Below, piece after piece: positions 5,398 to 13,900 of a stretch of 16,140 nt of DNA. Positions within the stretch are counted from its first letter, which is position 1. The number at the start of each line of letters is the position of its first letter. The position numbers were made by a program, and so were the translations under genes. The notes below the pieces were generated by a model, which saw only the letters and a list, made by a program, of their open reading frames with translations, was not told the DNA's origin and ran no database searches. Source of the stretch: an uncultured Lachnospiraceae bacterium (GTDB taxonomy: Bacteria > Bacillota > Clostridia > Lachnospirales > Lachnospiraceae); assembly GCA_934351705.1 (NCBI GenBank), contig CAKRJK010000007.1:1-16140 (forward strand), given 5' to 3'.

Positions 5398-7383
5398 ATG
5401 CAACTACAACCAATAATAAGAGCTAAATTAAACAAATTCAGAGAAATACATGATATATCTAATGTTAAAGATAGTGTTGCTTTTGAACAATTTGCAAACG
5501 AAATGGTATTAAGCAATCACCAAGCTGGTGGAATTAGTATAAGTGAAGATTTACTAGATGCTGCATCTGTCGGCGGAAGTAATGATATGGGTATAGATGG
5601 TATCTGTATCAAATTGAATGGTATCCTCATTGAAACCCTTGAAGATGCCAAAGACGTTATTTCAACTAGAAATTCTGCTGAAATTGAGTTTATTTTTATT
5701 CAGTCAAAATATAAAGATAAATTCGATTCTGGCGAATATGCAAAATTTATTAATGGTATTACTGACTTTCTAAGTGATACCCATTATCAACCAATGAATG
5801 ATTCTATCCGAGAATGGTTGAAGATTAAAGAATACCTAACGAGCAATGAGGTAATGATACTATGGAATGAAAATCCAATTATAAGATTGTATTATATTGT
5901 CATGGGAACATGGAATGAGAGTGAACATATAATTGCAATATCCAAAAAATTCTCAGATGATATTCAACGATTCAACTCTTATGGCGAGATATTTATCAAC
6001 TATATTGATACTGAAAAATTCAAAAAGCTATGTGACGATAATGAAAACCAATATTCCGCAGTCATAAACATAATCGATACATTCTCATTAACTGCCGTAA
6101 ATAATGTAGATAATTCAAATATAATCTTATGCTCCGCTGATGAACTAATGCGTTTACTAATTACAGAAGACGGTATCCTTAGAAAAAGATTGTTCAATGA
6201 CAATGTTCGCGATTACCAAGGAGAAACAGCAATTAATGAATCCATTCTCAACACTATAGAAAATGAGCCTGAAAGCTTTGTTCTAATGAATAATGGAATT
6301 ACCATCATATGCACTGATATGGTTCCTGGTAATAGAAAGGTAACTATCAAAAATCCTCAAATTGTAAATGGTTGCCAGACTTGTAGCGTACTATATCGAG
6401 CATATAGAAAAGGTATTGACATTTCTAAAGTTGTAATCTCCGCTAAAATTATATCTACTAGAGATTTAGAAATTACAAATAAAGTTATTCGTGGAACTAA
6501 TCGCCAAAACATAGTATATGATGAGGCATTTGAATGTACCCGCACCTTCCACAAAGAATTAGAGGAACTATTCTCAGCATTATCAACAGAGTATCCTGAT
6601 AATAGAATCTTCTATGAACGACGTTCAAAGCAATTTGCTGATAACCCAACAGTTAAATCTTGTGAAAAAATCACGTTTAGAATACTAATTCAAAGTTTCG
6701 TTAGCATCTTTCTGAATAGTCCACACAAAGGACATAAACACGAATCTAAGTTATTACAAGAATTTAAAAATAAAATATTTATTGATACACAGTCAAAGTT
6801 ACCTTATTATGTTTCAGGTTTAATGTATTCCAATACAGAACAGTTATTTAAAAAATATCCTGAATACAAAGGTCTAAAAACGTATCGCGCTCAAATACTA
6901 ATGATAATCCGAGAATTGTGTAATAGTGCACCATTTTCAATTAACGATGAAAACAATATTGATAAATACTGTGATACTCTCTTACCCATCTTGCGCGATA
7001 CTGATAAATTTGAAACGACTTTCCTTTCTGCCATATCCGAATTTACAAGGCTTGTCGATTTATGGACAACAGCAAAAGGGGAAACATATAAATATGGCAT
7101 CAAGGACTCCGTAGAATTTACTAAATATATTTTGGATAATATATGCCCTACGCAGAGTTTTGATGATCTTCCCTATCGAGGTACAGTAATTAAAATCTCT
7201 CGGGATAAATATCATCATTTTTATGGTTTCATTTCAAAACAACCTAATAACATTTTCTTTCACTCAGCCGACAATAAAGAGATTGATTTTTCTGACTTGT
7301 TAAACAAAGATGTAGTATACGAGCTTGAGCATGATGAAATAAGTGGAAGAGAAAGAGCCGTAAATATCGAAATAATTAAATAA
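5398..7383 (+). CDS. AIPR family abortive-infection protein with nuclease-like N-terminus and cold-shock-like C-terminus
   Basis: The 661-residue protein carries the AIPR (abortive infection phage resistance, PF10592) hallmarks MNNGITIICTD (from 297) and PQIVNGCQTC (320-329). Upstream, GSNDMGIDG (60-68) and EFIFIQSKY (97-105) give D67 and Q102-x-K104. This is the D...QxK arrangement of Mrr-like PD-(D/E)XK nucleases, which AIPR proteins are thought to carry. The last ~70 residues (from about 593) look like a cold-shock/OB fold: RGTVIKI, YGFIS (609-613, RNP1-like), NIFFHSA (618-624, RNP2-like) and a final RERAVNIEI. That suggests nucleic-acid binding that positions the nuclease or senses phage RNA. 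The gene stands alone on the plus strand with its own promoter. Trigger and target are unknown. It is full length with no lesion. Confidence 0.9.
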   Translation: MQLQPIIRAKLNKFREIHDISNVKDSVAFEQFANEMVLSNHQAGGISISEDLLDAASVGGSNDMGIDGICIKLNGILIETLEDAKDVISTRNSAEIEFIFIQSKYKDKFDSGEYAKFINGITDFLSDTHYQPMNDSIREWLKIKEYLTSNEVMILWNENPIIRLYYIVMGTWNESEHIIAISKKFSDDIQRFNSYGEIFINYIDTEKFKKLCDDNENQYSAVINIIDTFSLTAVNNVDNSNIILCSADELMRLLITEDGILRKRLFNDNVRDYQGETAINESILNTIENEPESFVLMNNGITIICTDMVPGNRKVTIKNPQIVNGCQTCSVLYRAYRKGIDISKVVISAKIISTRDLEITNKVIRGTNRQNIVYDEAFECTRTFHKELEELFSALSTEYPDNRIFYERRSKQFADNPTVKSCEKITFRILIQSFVSIFLNSPHKGHKHESKLLQEFKNKIFIDTQSKLPYYVSGLMYSNTEQLFKKYPEYKGLKTYRAQILMIIRELCNSAPFSINDENNIDKYCDTLLPILRDTDKFETTFLSAISEFTRLVDLWTTAKGETYKYGIKDSVEFTKYILDNICPTQSFDDLPYRGTVIKISRDKYHHFYGFISKQPNNIFFHSADNKEIDFSDLLNKDVVYELEHDEISGRERAVNIEIIK

Positions 7384-7395
7384 TTTCATAATCAC

Positions 7396-7418
7396 AACCA
7401 CCGGCTGAGCCGGTGGTT
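7396..7418. terminator. 10-base-pair hairpin between convergent genes (terminator or transposon-end hairpin)
   Basis: AACCACCGGC, loop TGA, GCCGGTGGTT form a perfect ten-pair hairpin 13 bases after the AIPR stop. Only a short TTT-run follows on the plus strand, so it is an imperfect intrinsic terminator. Lying between convergent genes, it can still stop readthrough. A compact GC-rich hairpin of this kind followed by TTTGCTCTGCC also reminds me of IS200/IS605 ends, which are recognised as hairpins by the TnpA transposase. Confidence 0.6.
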
Positions 7419-7523
7419 TGCTCTGCCCCTATAAAGAGTTGTTACCGGCACTGGGTCTAAAGACCATTCGAAAAGCTCGCCAGCCGCAACATCATTTCCC
7501 TGCTGAACCCTAAAGGGCTTTCC
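7419..7523. mobile_element. Possible remnant of an IS200/IS605-like end
   Basis: After the hairpin at 7396-7418 a relatively GC-rich stretch contains two more small hairpins, GGTCT-AA-AGACC (7454-7465) and CCCT-AA-AGGG (7508-7517), and no ORF. The base composition differs from the AT-rich AIPR gene. The combination of an end hairpin plus structured non-coding DNA is what an IS200/IS605 right end or a TnpB-associated omega RNA region would look like. No tnpA or tnpB is present and a flanking TTAC/TTGAT-type target was not established. The call is tentative. Confidence 0.25.
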
Positions 7524-8339
7524 TTACTTGCTTTGCTTTACTGTCTCACCCGTGAACGGTTCAATATACTTAGTGTCATTTGATCGTATTCCAGATTTAC
7601 TGTACGTAATCTTACGTACATCTTTCCTATAGTCGCTTAAATTATCTATTCTAATTTTTCCATCTCTTGCAAGTTGACATAATATAGCATCATTACTCTT
7701 GTATGAAACTGGCACTGGCGTTCTCATTGCAAATACGTCTCTTAAATCAGCCTCAGCTTTTCTCTGAAATTCATATGTATCACCATCTTGGGAATATACA
7801 GTTAATGCCTTTGTCTCCGGATAATACCACGATACAATCTCCGCTAAAACTGTAATTGATACTTCACCGGCATTTTTCTTTCTCATTCTGCCTGTTGATA
7901 GCAGTTCTTCTGAAATCGACCACTCATCATATAGCTTTTTAATCCAATCTTTATATGCATCCATATCGAGCGGATCTGCCTTTTCAACATACTGACGCAA
8001 ATAACTTCTAATTCTTGCTAACTGACGTGTTGATGCAAGGACTATCTGGTAAAGGTTACCCTCTTCACCATTTGTCAAATCTGAATATGCTCCCTCTTCA
8101 ATGCAGTATATCGGATATCCCCGATTTATCAACTCTTGCACATAATTGGCTCTTCCCGGAGCATCATTTATTTCAGTTAATACCCATTCCGGAATAAGAA
8201 TCAAATCATAATCTTTCAGTACAGACTCCGGTTGTACCCCTTTCCCATCCAATCCTTGCATAAATGAAATTGATGAGGTGTCTAAAAGAGCAATATGTCT
8301 TTTATCATCTATTTTTGAGAGCCTAGCTATTTCTATCAT
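7524..8339 (-). CDS. PIN-like domain nuclease (toxin/effector candidate)
   Basis: The 271-residue protein shows the acidic pattern of PIN-like ribonucleases: D20 in HIALLDTSS at the end of strand 1, E56 in PEWVLTEINDA (50-60), E159 in NAGEVSI (156-162), and D185/D187 in YSQDGDTYEF (182-191). PIN domains cleave RNA using a metal bound by such acids and are common toxins. The basic tail after about 235 is unassigned. Its ATG overlaps the metallopeptidase stop as ATGA, so the two are translationally coupled. This is the last gene of the HTH/ImmA-IrrE/PIN operon and the likely effector. DUF4411 PIN-like proteins paired with HTH-ImmA/IrrE genes are a known parallel, but this sequence does not look like a typical DUF4411. 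The C-terminus ends next to the possible mobile remnant and could be altered by it. Confidence 0.75.
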   Translation of the reverse strand: MIEIARLSKIDDKRHIALLDTSSISFMQGLDGKGVQPESVLKDYDLILIPEWVLTEINDAPGRANYVQELINRGYPIYCIEEGAYSDLTNGEEGNLYQIVLASTRQLARIRSYLRQYVEKADPLDMDAYKDWIKKLYDEWSISEELLSTGRMRKKNAGEVSITVLAEIVSWYYPETKALTVYSQDGDTYEFQRKAEADLRDVFAMRTPVPVSYKSNDAILCQLARDGKIRIDNLSDYRKDVRKITYSKSGIRSNDTKYIEPFTGETVKQSK

Positions 8340-9118
8340 TCACTTCTCCTCGTTATCATAGCTATTTCTGTCATAATGTTCATCAAATACTCTTCATTGT
8401 CCTTGTGATAATTAAGTTCGGGATTTACAACTCTCATTCTCTTTATTCTCTCTTGTAAAGAAGATGTATTGATAACGTAGGAAGGGCTTACTAAGCTATC
8501 ATCCAATCCCAACATTCTGAATCTGTTTGGCAAATCCTCAAACTGAAGATCAAACGCTTCTTTTATTCTTCCGCAAAGCTTTTCATTTTCACTTTGAACG
8601 GCATATTCATACAACGAGACCAACACCGCTTTGTATGGTGCCTGAAATATCGACATACAATAAAAGATCTTCGAAACAAAATCCATTTCTGGCAGTTCCG
8701 TAAAATATCTGTTAACACCATTCAAAAGCATACATGCAGCAAAATACTCTGCTTTTCTCTCCTCTAGTGTATTGTCAGCCTCGATGAAATGATCAAATGA
8801 TACTTTATCAAATATCAAATGATATATTTCATGCCATGCTGCAAAATACTGATTTGCTCTTGGCAGAGAAGTATTTACAACAGGAATAAGCTTTCCATCC
8901 TTAACAAATATTGCCCCACTCCAAAATTTGTCCTCTATAGGCATTTGGATCAGTCCGAATCCCTGCAGGATTAATAGCGCAAGTTGAGGAGCTGATGCTA
9001 CTTTCATTATTGATGGATTTGTCTGAAGCTTAATTGCCTGTGCTGATACTTCTTCCTTAATCTCACGATTCTTTTTTATTACAAAATCCAGATTTTGGGC
9101 AGTAATTAATTCACTCAT
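8336..9118 (-). CDS. ImmA/IrrE family metallo-endopeptidase (free-standing)
   Basis: From the ATG at 9118 (AAGGAAG eight bases upstream) the protein has 260 residues; an upstream in-frame ATG at 9166 overlaps the HTH gene and lacks a site. The zinc motif HEIYH (96-100) lies in YFAAWHEIYHLIFD, and LEERKAEYFAACMLL (118-132) supplies the third ligand acid (E124) and the family signature, so the enzyme should be active. No DNA-binding domain is fused; that role falls to the separate HTH gene 13 bases upstream, as with ImmR/ImmA. A plausible job is to cleave the HTH repressor or another inhibitor on a stress or phage signal, releasing the PIN-like nuclease encoded next. The residues after about 150 are helical and unassigned. 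Confidence 0.85.
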   Translation of the reverse strand: MSELITAQNLDFVIKKNREIKEEVSAQAIKLQTNPSIMKVASAPQLALLILQGFGLIQMPIEDKFWSGAIFVKDGKLIPVVNTSLPRANQYFAAWHEIYHLIFDKVSFDHFIEADNTLEERKAEYFAACMLLNGVNRYFTELPEMDFVSKIFYCMSIFQAPYKAVLVSLYEYAVQSENEKLCGRIKEAFDLQFEDLPNRFRMLGLDDSLVSPSYVINTSSLQERIKRMRVVNPELNYHKDNEEYLMNIMTEIAMITRRSE

Positions 9119-9131
9119 ATAATCAACTTCC

Positions 9132-9500
9132 TTAATAATAAATTGCACATAAATCGATAACATCAAGAAGCAAATTATATTGTTTCTTTGCTGTATCGCT
9201 CATTTTATGGTTCATCGGTGCGTTTTGTGAAAACACGGTCGCTGTAGCAATCTTTGTTGGAACCGAATGATATAGCATCAAATCATCCACAGTCATGTTA
9301 AGAAGCTTTAATATTTTCTGCAAATGACGATCAAAAGAACTCTTATTATCTATACTACCATTTAACAGCTTATCTAGTGTTGGACGTGAAATATCTGCTT
9401 TCAATGCAAAGGAAACTTTTGTATAACCCATATCTCTAATACAATCTTTTAACTTTGAAGCCACCAGACTTCTCTGTTCAAATAATTCATCAAACTTCAT
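9132..9500 (-). CDS. XRE-family HTH regulator/antitoxin of the ImmA-PIN operon
   Basis: The 122-residue protein has a Cro/C1-like helix-turn-helix at about 15-75: MGYTKVSFALKADISRPTLD with recognition helix SRPTLDKLLNG, then MTVDDL. The C-terminal ~45 residues (VPTKIATATVFSQNAP onward) are not DNA-binding and could be the part that a protease cleaves or that contacts the partner proteins. AAGGAGGT lies upstream of the ATG, and a near-consensus promoter with a neighbouring inverted repeat precedes it. First gene of the three-gene operon, so it probably autoregulates it and may act as the repressor cleaved by the metallopeptidase. Confidence 0.85.
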   Translation of the reverse strand: MKFDELFEQRSLVASKLKDCIRDMGYTKVSFALKADISRPTLDKLLNGSIDNKSSFDRHLQKILKLLNMTVDDLMLYHSVPTKIATATVFSQNAPMNHKMSDTAKKQYNLLLDVIDLCAIYY

Positions 9501-9531
9501 TGCGATGACCTCCTTCTCTTACCTCACTCTT

Positions 9532-9560
9532 ATTATATGTAGAAAAAGAGGAATTATCAA
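9532..9560 (-). promoter_or_regulatory. Promoter of the HTH/ImmA-IrrE/PIN operon
   Basis: On the minus strand TTGATA (9560-9555), exactly 17 bases, then TATAAT (9537-9532) make a strong sigma-A promoter 32 bases before the HTH start codon. Confidence 0.8.
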
Positions 9561-9565
9561 TGGGT

Positions 9566-9584
9566 TGTAAAATATTTTTTTACA
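9566..9584. promoter_or_regulatory. Inverted repeat next to the -35, candidate operator
   Basis: On the minus strand TGTAAAA, AAATA, TTTTACA form a perfect inverted repeat with seven-base arms, five bases upstream of the -35 of the HTH/ImmA-IrrE/PIN promoter. Dyad symmetry and position suit the HTH protein encoded downstream. The AT richness raises the chance of coincidence. The rest of the 246-base gap to jetD (9585-9746) shows no gene; it holds only weak hairpins (for example around 9675-9705). Confidence 0.45.
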
Positions 9585-9746
9585 TTTTAACATTATGCTC
9601 CCTATATTCGCATCCTGTTTGTAAAAAACAAAAGCAATGACGAATAAATACATTTCCGCACATTACCAAACTATTTTTTCAAGCATCTTGAGCCTCTTGC
9701 CAAGGCGGCGTCAGTCTTTAGATTTCAGTTTCCAATTACCACCCCA

Positions 9747-10970
9747 TTACAGCGATCTGTTACCATGAAGACTTACAATTTCCTGCTCCAGTTTACAGTT
9801 ATAGCGCAACATATACTGCAATACATTCACATAACAACCTTTTTGAATCAGGTTATTCGCCTTTGCCAAATCATTTTCATTTAATGGTTTGCAGTATTTT
9901 TTATAAACTTCCAACTGCTCACTCCCCATTAAAAGAGGAATAATGTCAATCCCTGTACCATGTTTTAAATGTTCTAAAATATAAAATCCATCCGGATCAA
10001 TATCTCCAAAATGAAACCATTCTTTACCGGGATTTTCTTCCGCGATCCGTTTAATTAGGGACTGTTTCACTGTGTTATGATATCCTGCCAAGTAAATATA
10101 CGTATTTCCCGGAACATTTACACGATGAAAAGAAGTTAAATTTTCCACTGTAACAATTTTACGGCTTTCCACCGTAATGGATGTAATCTCTTCCATAAGC
10201 TCTGCGGACAGAGCAAGTGGAGCCTCTCCGATTATCAAATGCTCTCCATTCTTCAAACCAATACTTACTTTTCCCTTGAGATAAACATAAGATGGATTGG
10301 CATATATGTTAAATTCTTCAAGGATGACTTTTTCACGCTCTCTGACATTATCGATACCCTCTAATTTGCTTTCAAATTCCATGTATCTACATAGTAACCT
10401 ACAAACTTTAGCACGATATTTCTTTTGAAACGTTTTGCTGTCAGAAAATATTATTATAGACAACTCCCTTTCCATTAATTCTTCCTTATTGGTCAACAGA
10501 TAACTCAATAACTGTAAAAGTTTTTCCGCTATATCCAACGTATTGTCAGCCTTCTTTCCAGAAGAAATGCGTTCTATCTGTTCCTGACAATAGGAAGTAA
10601 TCAACATATTTCCTTTTTCACTCCACATCCTGTAAAAGTCAATTTGTTCCTGCACCTCATCTTTCCTTGGTTTTCTCTGTAGAATATCATAATACTCTGG
10701 AATTCGTTCTTTGCAGGCAATAAGCCTCTTTATTTCTCCTTCCTCTCTCCTAACTATCAGCAGGTCCTGTTTTTCCAGACACTCCATATCTGTTTCAAAA
10801 TCGTTTATTTGCTCGACATCCGCAAAGTCAGAGGTATATTCCCTCCAGACAGCTGTCGGATCTACTGCAAAACTTTGTGTAACCAAATTTGTTCCTTTGT
10901 ATGTTTTGCTTTTTTCATATTTATCCAACAAGGCATCCAAAGCTTTTCTCTGATTAGATGTTAAATTCAT
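9747..10970 (-). CDS. jetD: Wadjet system protein JetD (Toprim nuclease subunit)
   Basis: The 407-residue protein has the C-terminal Toprim-like domain of JetD (DUF2220): E276 in VTVENLTSF and the triad motif FHFGDIDPDGFYILEHL with D323, D325 and D327. In Wadjet, JetD dimers are the DNA-cutting subunit that cleaves circular plasmid DNA once the SMC motor has stalled after loop extrusion (known for the family). The N-terminal half (1-240) is the helical/winged-helix arm. The start overlaps the jetC end by 17 bases, consistent with one transcript jetA-B-C-D. Catalytic residues are intact. No strong intrinsic terminator follows. Confidence 0.92.
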   Translation of the reverse strand: MNLTSNQRKALDALLDKYEKSKTYKGTNLVTQSFAVDPTAVWREYTSDFADVEQINDFETDMECLEKQDLLIVRREEGEIKRLIACKERIPEYYDILQRKPRKDEVQEQIDFYRMWSEKGNMLITSYCQEQIERISSGKKADNTLDIAEKLLQLLSYLLTNKEELMERELSIIIFSDSKTFQKKYRAKVCRLLCRYMEFESKLEGIDNVREREKVILEEFNIYANPSYVYLKGKVSIGLKNGEHLIIGEAPLALSAELMEEITSITVESRKIVTVENLTSFHRVNVPGNTYIYLAGYHNTVKQSLIKRIAEENPGKEWFHFGDIDPDGFYILEHLKHGTGIDIIPLLMGSEQLEVYKKYCKPLNENDLAKANNLIQKGCYVNVLQYMLRYNCKLEQEIVSLHGNRSL

Positions 10971-13900
10971 TTATTTTCACCAATCCCTCCACTGCCCTTG
11001 TATAGCGTCCTGTAGTAACCAGACTGACCGTCGACTGAATATACTGACCGATACTACTGATTTTTTCAGGCGGTGCGGCATAGATTACCTGAAAATCATT
11101 TTCCTCTAAATACTTTACCATCTGCTCGATTCGTTCTCTGGAAAGCGCAGAAAAAGCCTCATCAATAAACGCCAGCCGTGCACAGCAATTTCGTCTGGGA
11201 TAACACTGAAGCAGGCTTGCCGCCAAAATGATAAAATAGGGAGTCTGTTTTTCTCCATTGGATGCCGAACCCTGTTTTTTAGAAAGGTCCGCCGTAACCT
11301 CTTCCTCTCCCTGCCTGCTAGTAATCTCCATATCATAGGTAAAATACTTCCTGTAATCTGTATATTCTTTCTCGTCTTCTTCGCTGAGAATCATATTCAT
11401 GAATTCCTGAATATCCTGTTCCATTTCCTCATCATCACGGTTTGAATTCATGTATACTTCCGGAGAATCCATATAATTTTGCAGCTTTTTGCAGATACGA
11501 AAAAACAAAATCCGTTCCGGTTTTTCTTCCATTTTGAATTTATAGGTATCCTGTCCGAATGGAATTTGTTTCAGTTCCCGGTTAATCGCATCAATCTCTC
11601 GTCTCGCCTCTCCGATTGTCTCGTTGATTTCTGCAACAAAGTCATTCATAAAAGCACTTTCCAGTTTCTGGGCCTGTTCAATCAGACGGCTATGAGCATC
11701 CTCAATTTTAACATTTGCAATATTACGGTACTCCTCCCGATAAAAGGGAATATATCCAACTCCCCGTTTATTAATATCGATCTCAGATATCTTGCAGTAT
11801 TCCAACTGTGCGTTTTCCAGGGTTTTGATGCAAGTATCCAGTTCTGCCCGCATGTTTTGTACGGTCTTATCTGTAAGAACCCTTACTTCACCGCGCTTTG
11901 CATAGAGTTTCTCATATTCTTCCAGCATCGGCGCTTCCAATTCCAAATGCAATATCCTGATTTCGTCGTAAGCGTTCTTCGCACTATAAATTTCACCAGA
12001 AATATTTTTCTGTCGATTCTTTTCCGCCTCCCATTCATTGTTTGTCGAACCAATTTGCCGGTCAACTGCTGTATTCTTTTTTGCAGCTTCATCATATGCC
12101 GTTCTGGCATCCTGTTGTTCCTGAAGCACGGAGAGAAATTCAGGGTTCTGCTTTATCTGTTTCAAATTATCTTCATAATGCTTCTTTTCTGCATAACTTT
12201 CAGAAAGCAGTTCCGGTGTCTCCAAATGGTAGTTTTCCAATACAAAATCTATACCTTTCAAGGAGTTTAGTTTTGTATTTGTTCTTCCCAGTTCGTCTAA
12301 TTTTCCCTTCCATTCCTCCTGTTTGCCATTTTTCTGCGCAAGAACTGCTTTTTTCTGCAATTCAATGGCATCCTGCCCCAGACAAATCTGAGTGTTTTTC
12401 ATGTTCATGCAAGCCACAGAATAGCTTTTTGCCAGCATTCCATCCTTCATCAATCCGCCTTTGGGATATTCATGCAGTTCTTCCAGCGAGTCGCACAAGT
12501 GAATTCGATTTAGCAAATAGTTTGCATATCTCCTTGCATATACATTCGGTATTATCAATTGCTCTGCCGCAGATCCAATTATTATTTCTGAATCCGGCAG
12601 CTTATCAGTAATAACCACGTTGGCTGCATATAATCTCTTATCCTGCAGAACCCTCATTGCGTCTTGACAATACTGCCCGTCCACTATGATATAGAATCTT
12701 TTGCGTCCTAAAAAGGTCTCAATTGCCTTCCTCCAGGACACATCCCTTACTTTCTGTACCAGTTCTGCAAAAATGCGGACATCTGTGACAATTCCCTTCT
12801 TGGCAAATTCCTCTTTGATTATCTGTTTTGCCCGCACAATTTCTTCCGGATATATTACCCGATTCGATTCCAGCACTTTTAGCTGTTGTTCCAGTCTGGC
12901 AAGTTCCTGCTTTATAGCCTCTACCTCGTCTGTCAGGTGAACCTTTTCCGTTCCCAGACCTTCCTGTCTCTTTGCCATACGCTCAAAGTAGGCAATCAGT
13001 TCTTTCCGCTTCTTTTCTATTGCATAGCCCTCTTCCGCAATATGCAACAGATATTTGGTAGAATCTTCGTCCAAATTTTCTAATGTCCAGGACAGCTCTG
13101 CAGACAGGGCTCTCTGGAATCGCAACAGCTTTGCAAGATATTCTTCTTTCTGCTTGATTCTGATCTGTACCGTATTTATCAGATGTTCAAGATTCTGTAT
13201 TGATGTCTGCATCCCCTGAAATACATCATTGCTTTCTGCAATCGTTAACCTTTTTCTGGCTACTTCAAATTGTTCCTGCACATTTTCTTTCTGTTTTTTC
13301 AAATCTCCCATCGTTTTTTCCAGAACTTTCAGGCGAAACTGAATATCTTCTTTTTCTTTCTGTTTTTCTCTAAAATTCTGGTACTTCAAAAGCATCTCGC
13401 GAATATCCAGATTTCGCTTTTTGCTTTCATAATCCTGTGTTTTCTTTTCTACCTCCTCCAGCTTTTCTTTTCCATCCCGCAAATCTTCGTATATCTTTTT
13501 GATATGCTCAAATTGCTCTCTCTGTTGGCGAAGCTCCTTCAGTGAATTTACCTTTCCGGGTTCCAGAACACATTCTGCAATAAACTGGTCAATATTATTT
13601 TCCGGGTTGAACGCCATCATTTTAACTAATTTGGAACGATATTTATTCACATCACAACGCAAACCAAGTGTTCTGGCAATCTGTTCTGTCCCCTTTTCTT
13701 TTCCCATAAATTGTTTGGAACTCAACCGTGTACCTTTCACCTGCAATAAACTTTTCGGGGTAACATATAAATTCTTTCCTTCAACGCTTGCAAAGTTGAT
13801 ATCCTCCATAACAGCATTTCTGCAAATAAACCAGTTGCTGGTCGGCGAAGAGACCTCATCAGGTGATTCGATACATACACCGATTACAATCTTCTCCTGT

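Noticed and set aside
9119..9166. 16-residue N-terminal extension of the free-standing ImmA/IrrE protein
   Set aside because: Would overlap the HTH gene, and no ribosome binding site fits; AAGGAAG precedes the ATG at 9118.
9660..9746. Terminator of the Wadjet operon
   Set aside because: Only five-pair hairpins (for example GCCTT/GAGGC and TCAAG/CTTGA) are present and the run following them on the transcribed strand is A, not T.
11479..12270. 263-codon plus-strand frame
   Set aside because: Lies wholly antisense to jetC, is Phe/Cys/Ile-rich without family motifs, and has no ribosome binding site; a shadow of the SMC coding sequence.
12042..12611. 189-codon plus-strand frame
   Set aside because: Also antisense to jetC, low-quality composition, no start signal.
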